Shown piece by piece: positions 63,401-64,000 of a stretch of 64,000 nt of DNA. Below the pieces are notes generated by a model, which saw only the letters and a list, made by a program, of their open reading frames with translations, did no database searches and had not been told where the DNA came from. How positions within the stretch are numbered: position 1 is the first letter of the stretch; the number at the start of each line of letters is the position of its first letter. This DNA comes from an uncultured Roseobacter sp. (GTDB lineage: Bacteria; Pseudomonadota; Alphaproteobacteria; Rhodobacterales; Rhodobacteraceae): the NCBI GenBank assembly GCA_947501635.1, contig CANMWT010000003.1, positions 310,001 to 374,000 on the forward strand, written 5' to 3'. The position numbers were made by a program, and so were the translations under genes.

Positions 63401-64000
63401 CACAGACCTCGAAGACAGCGCATTGCAAGCGGGCATCGATGACGGCCGCATGCGCCTTGTACCCGTCAACCCCAACGAGCGCATCGGCGTTCTGACTGAA
63501 TGGCTCAACAGCCAGCCCCTGCCCCCCGGCATCGACTGGGAATGGACCGGCGATCAGGAAGAGCAGGCGGAAAGCCAGGCATTCCTGCAAACCGCCTTCT
63601 CCGCTGCACTGGGGTTGATGTTCATCATCCTGCTGGCGCAGTTCAACAGCTTTTACAACGCTGTTCTGGTGCTGGTCGCGGTGGTGCTCTCGACCACGGG
63701 CGTACTGATCGGCATGCTTGTCATGGGTCAGACCTTTTCGATCATCATGACCGGCACAGGGATCGTCGCGCTGGCGGGCATCGTGGTGAACAACAACATC
63801 ATCCTGATCGACACCTATCAGGAATACAGCCAATACATGCCCCGCATCGAAGCCATCATCCGCACAGCACAGGCCCGTATCCGCCCCGTATTGCTGACCA
63901 CGATCACCACAATGGCAGGGCTTGCACCGATGATGTTCGGCCTCAGCATCAACTTTGCCGAAGGCGGCTACACCGTCGACAGCCCGACAGCGCTTTGGTG
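60471..64000 (+). CDS. RND family efflux permease, 3' end cut by window edge
   Basis: About 1176 residues are visible and the frame is open at the right edge. It has the RND layout: TM1 ('MVIAFIVLSILVGGYSYSTL'), a large periplasmic loop, TM2-6, a second loop and the start of TM7-12 ('FLQTAFSAALGLMFIILLAQ'). The TM4-type charged motif 'GMLVDGAIVVVEYADKRQQE' carries the proton-relay Asp residues. Unusual is a hydrophobic insert between TM6 and TM7, residues about 500-590 ('LHWYLHAALFPVGALMLAVS', 'PTFLMVFLLVLAAVAVFAVA'), giving additional membrane segments. Likely substrates are drugs, detergents or metabolites; not predictable. Confidence 0.93.
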   Translation, partial: MTGIVDWAASRARMVIAFIVLSILVGGYSYSTLPKEGEPDIEIPALFVSVVFPGISAADSETLLVKPMETELADLDGLKSMSGTASENYAGVALEFEFGWDKTKILADVRDAMGKAQTDFPDGAEQYSINEINFSEFPIIIVNLTGPVPERTMVRIAKDLQDELEAVDAVLEAGIGGSRDEMLEVLIDPLRLEAYNVTASELITTVQNNNQLIAAGEVETAQGTFAVKIPSSFNDPRDVYNLPVKTNGNRVVTLGDLAQINLTFEDRAGTARFNGENTVALQVVKRKGFNLIDTAGIVKDLVERESQNWPQGLRAAVEVGTSNDQSRIVNSMVQQLLGSVFTAIALVMIVSLAALGIRAALLVGFAIPTSFLLCFAFLALMGISISNIVMFGLILAVGMLVDGAIVVVEYADKRQQEGVGPMQSYVDAAKRMFWPIISSTATTLCAFLPMLFWPGVPGEFMGMLPVTLIFVLSASLVVALIYLPVMGGVTGRLERWLADYMRAVANLHWYLHAALFPVGALMLAVSGLLDPIFAAIGNRFAAMDSLEMLGSVVPTFLMVFLLVLAAVAVFAVALGGFLVVLIASFALLTRMGHAGRWMASKLFRAQPGKITGSYQRSGFGHVIAAITGNPVMPLVMAGTVFVFVGTILIFFANNNNGVEFFVESEPEQGIVYVLARGNLSLEEKDELVRQAEQIVLAHPGIQNAFSFAGEGGLNTDSSGAATPKDMIGQVQFETIPWEDRADRPDLDGNIVIAELSEQLATLPGIKTEITDVAQGPASGKPVHLRLKGDDFAALTQAAATARAQFEATPGLTLIEDTRPLPGIDWQIDVDVEKAGRYGADVQTVGAMVQLVTRGLLLDTMRVPSSDEEIDIRVRLPEKDRVLSTLDTLKVRTSDGLVPLSNFITRTPVPKLSEINRIDQTRYFDVKADVSPGLVKAVETQTADDGTERDVTLAVLRPAAADAEITAPDQTGYRPIMRTDLEDSALQAGIDDGRMRLVPVNPNERIGVLTEWLNSQPLPPGIDWEWTGDQEEQAESQAFLQTAFSAALGLMFIILLAQFNSFYNAVLVLVAVVLSTTGVLIGMLVMGQTFSIIMTGTGIVALAGIVVNNNIILIDTYQEYSQYMPRIEAIIRTAQARIRPVLLTTITTMAGLAPMMFGLSINFAEGGYTVDSPTALW

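Overview
The window is a chromosomal segment of an alphaproteobacterium of the marine Roseobacter group (Rhodobacteraceae; a Sulfitobacter/Ruegeria-like genome is the best guess). Reasons are the housekeeping gene orders (nrdR-ribD, ribE-ribBA-ribH-nusB, dnaG-rpoD, yfgM-bamB-der, rluA family-rpoH, helicase-S4-fdxA-carD), the CarD regulator, a heterotetrameric sarcosine oxidase operon, the DUF6476 and DUF6324 small proteins, moderately high GC, and a tRNA-His gene that lacks the usual extra 5' G. Assignments rest on reading the sequence only; no database search was run.

Layout. 1-9.6 kb: end of a sugar-transferase-like gene, metY, a SIMPL-domain periplasmic protein, a large PilM/PilP-like membrane protein, hppD with a divergent Lrp-type regulator, and a KefB/C-type antiporter. 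8.5-10.4 kb: divergent cobT and cobS. 10.4-15.5 kb (mostly minus): Suv3-like helicase, S4 RNA-binding protein, fdxA, carD and a TPR protein. 15.5-22.2 kb (plus): SCP2 protein, lysophospholipase-like hydrolase, a DNA exonuclease/ATP-dependent ligase pair, an amidohydrolase and oligoendopeptidase F. 22.2-25.7 kb: a Gfo/Idh/MocA oxidoreductase, rpoH, and an RluA-family pseudouridine synthase that shares its start site head-to-head with a DUF6476 gene.

25.7-30.0 kb is the most accessory-looking stretch, with low gene density. It holds a lipoprotein with a Gly/Asp/Ser repeat tail, a Doc-type toxin preceded by a 56-residue very basic protein that does not look like Phd, a hexanucleotide repeat, tRNA-His, a GNAT acetyltransferase, DUF6324, MmcB, and a probable structured RNA of about 165 nt.

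30.0-39.2 kb is the riboflavin/nusB/nrdR region. It is split by three plus-strand capsule export genes (KpsS-like, Wza/KpsD-like, KpsC-like). The RibBA protein here has lost the GTP cyclohydrolase II catalytic residues, so that step must be done elsewhere. 39.3-44.7 kb: YjbQ, small exported proteins, rpoD and dnaG. 44.8-49.9 kb: sarcosine oxidase soxB-D-A-G. 50.3-52.2 kb: a TadE/TadG-like pair. 52.3-58.3 kb: glutamate dehydrogenase family, a TspO-like protein, der, bamB and yfgM. 59.2-64.0 kb: an RND efflux adaptor and a permease cut by the right window edge.

The best candidates for something little described are the Doc toxin with its unusual partner and compact promoter, the structured RNA at about 29.3-29.5 kb, the phased repeats between hppD and its Lrp regulator, and the additional membrane segments in the RND permease.
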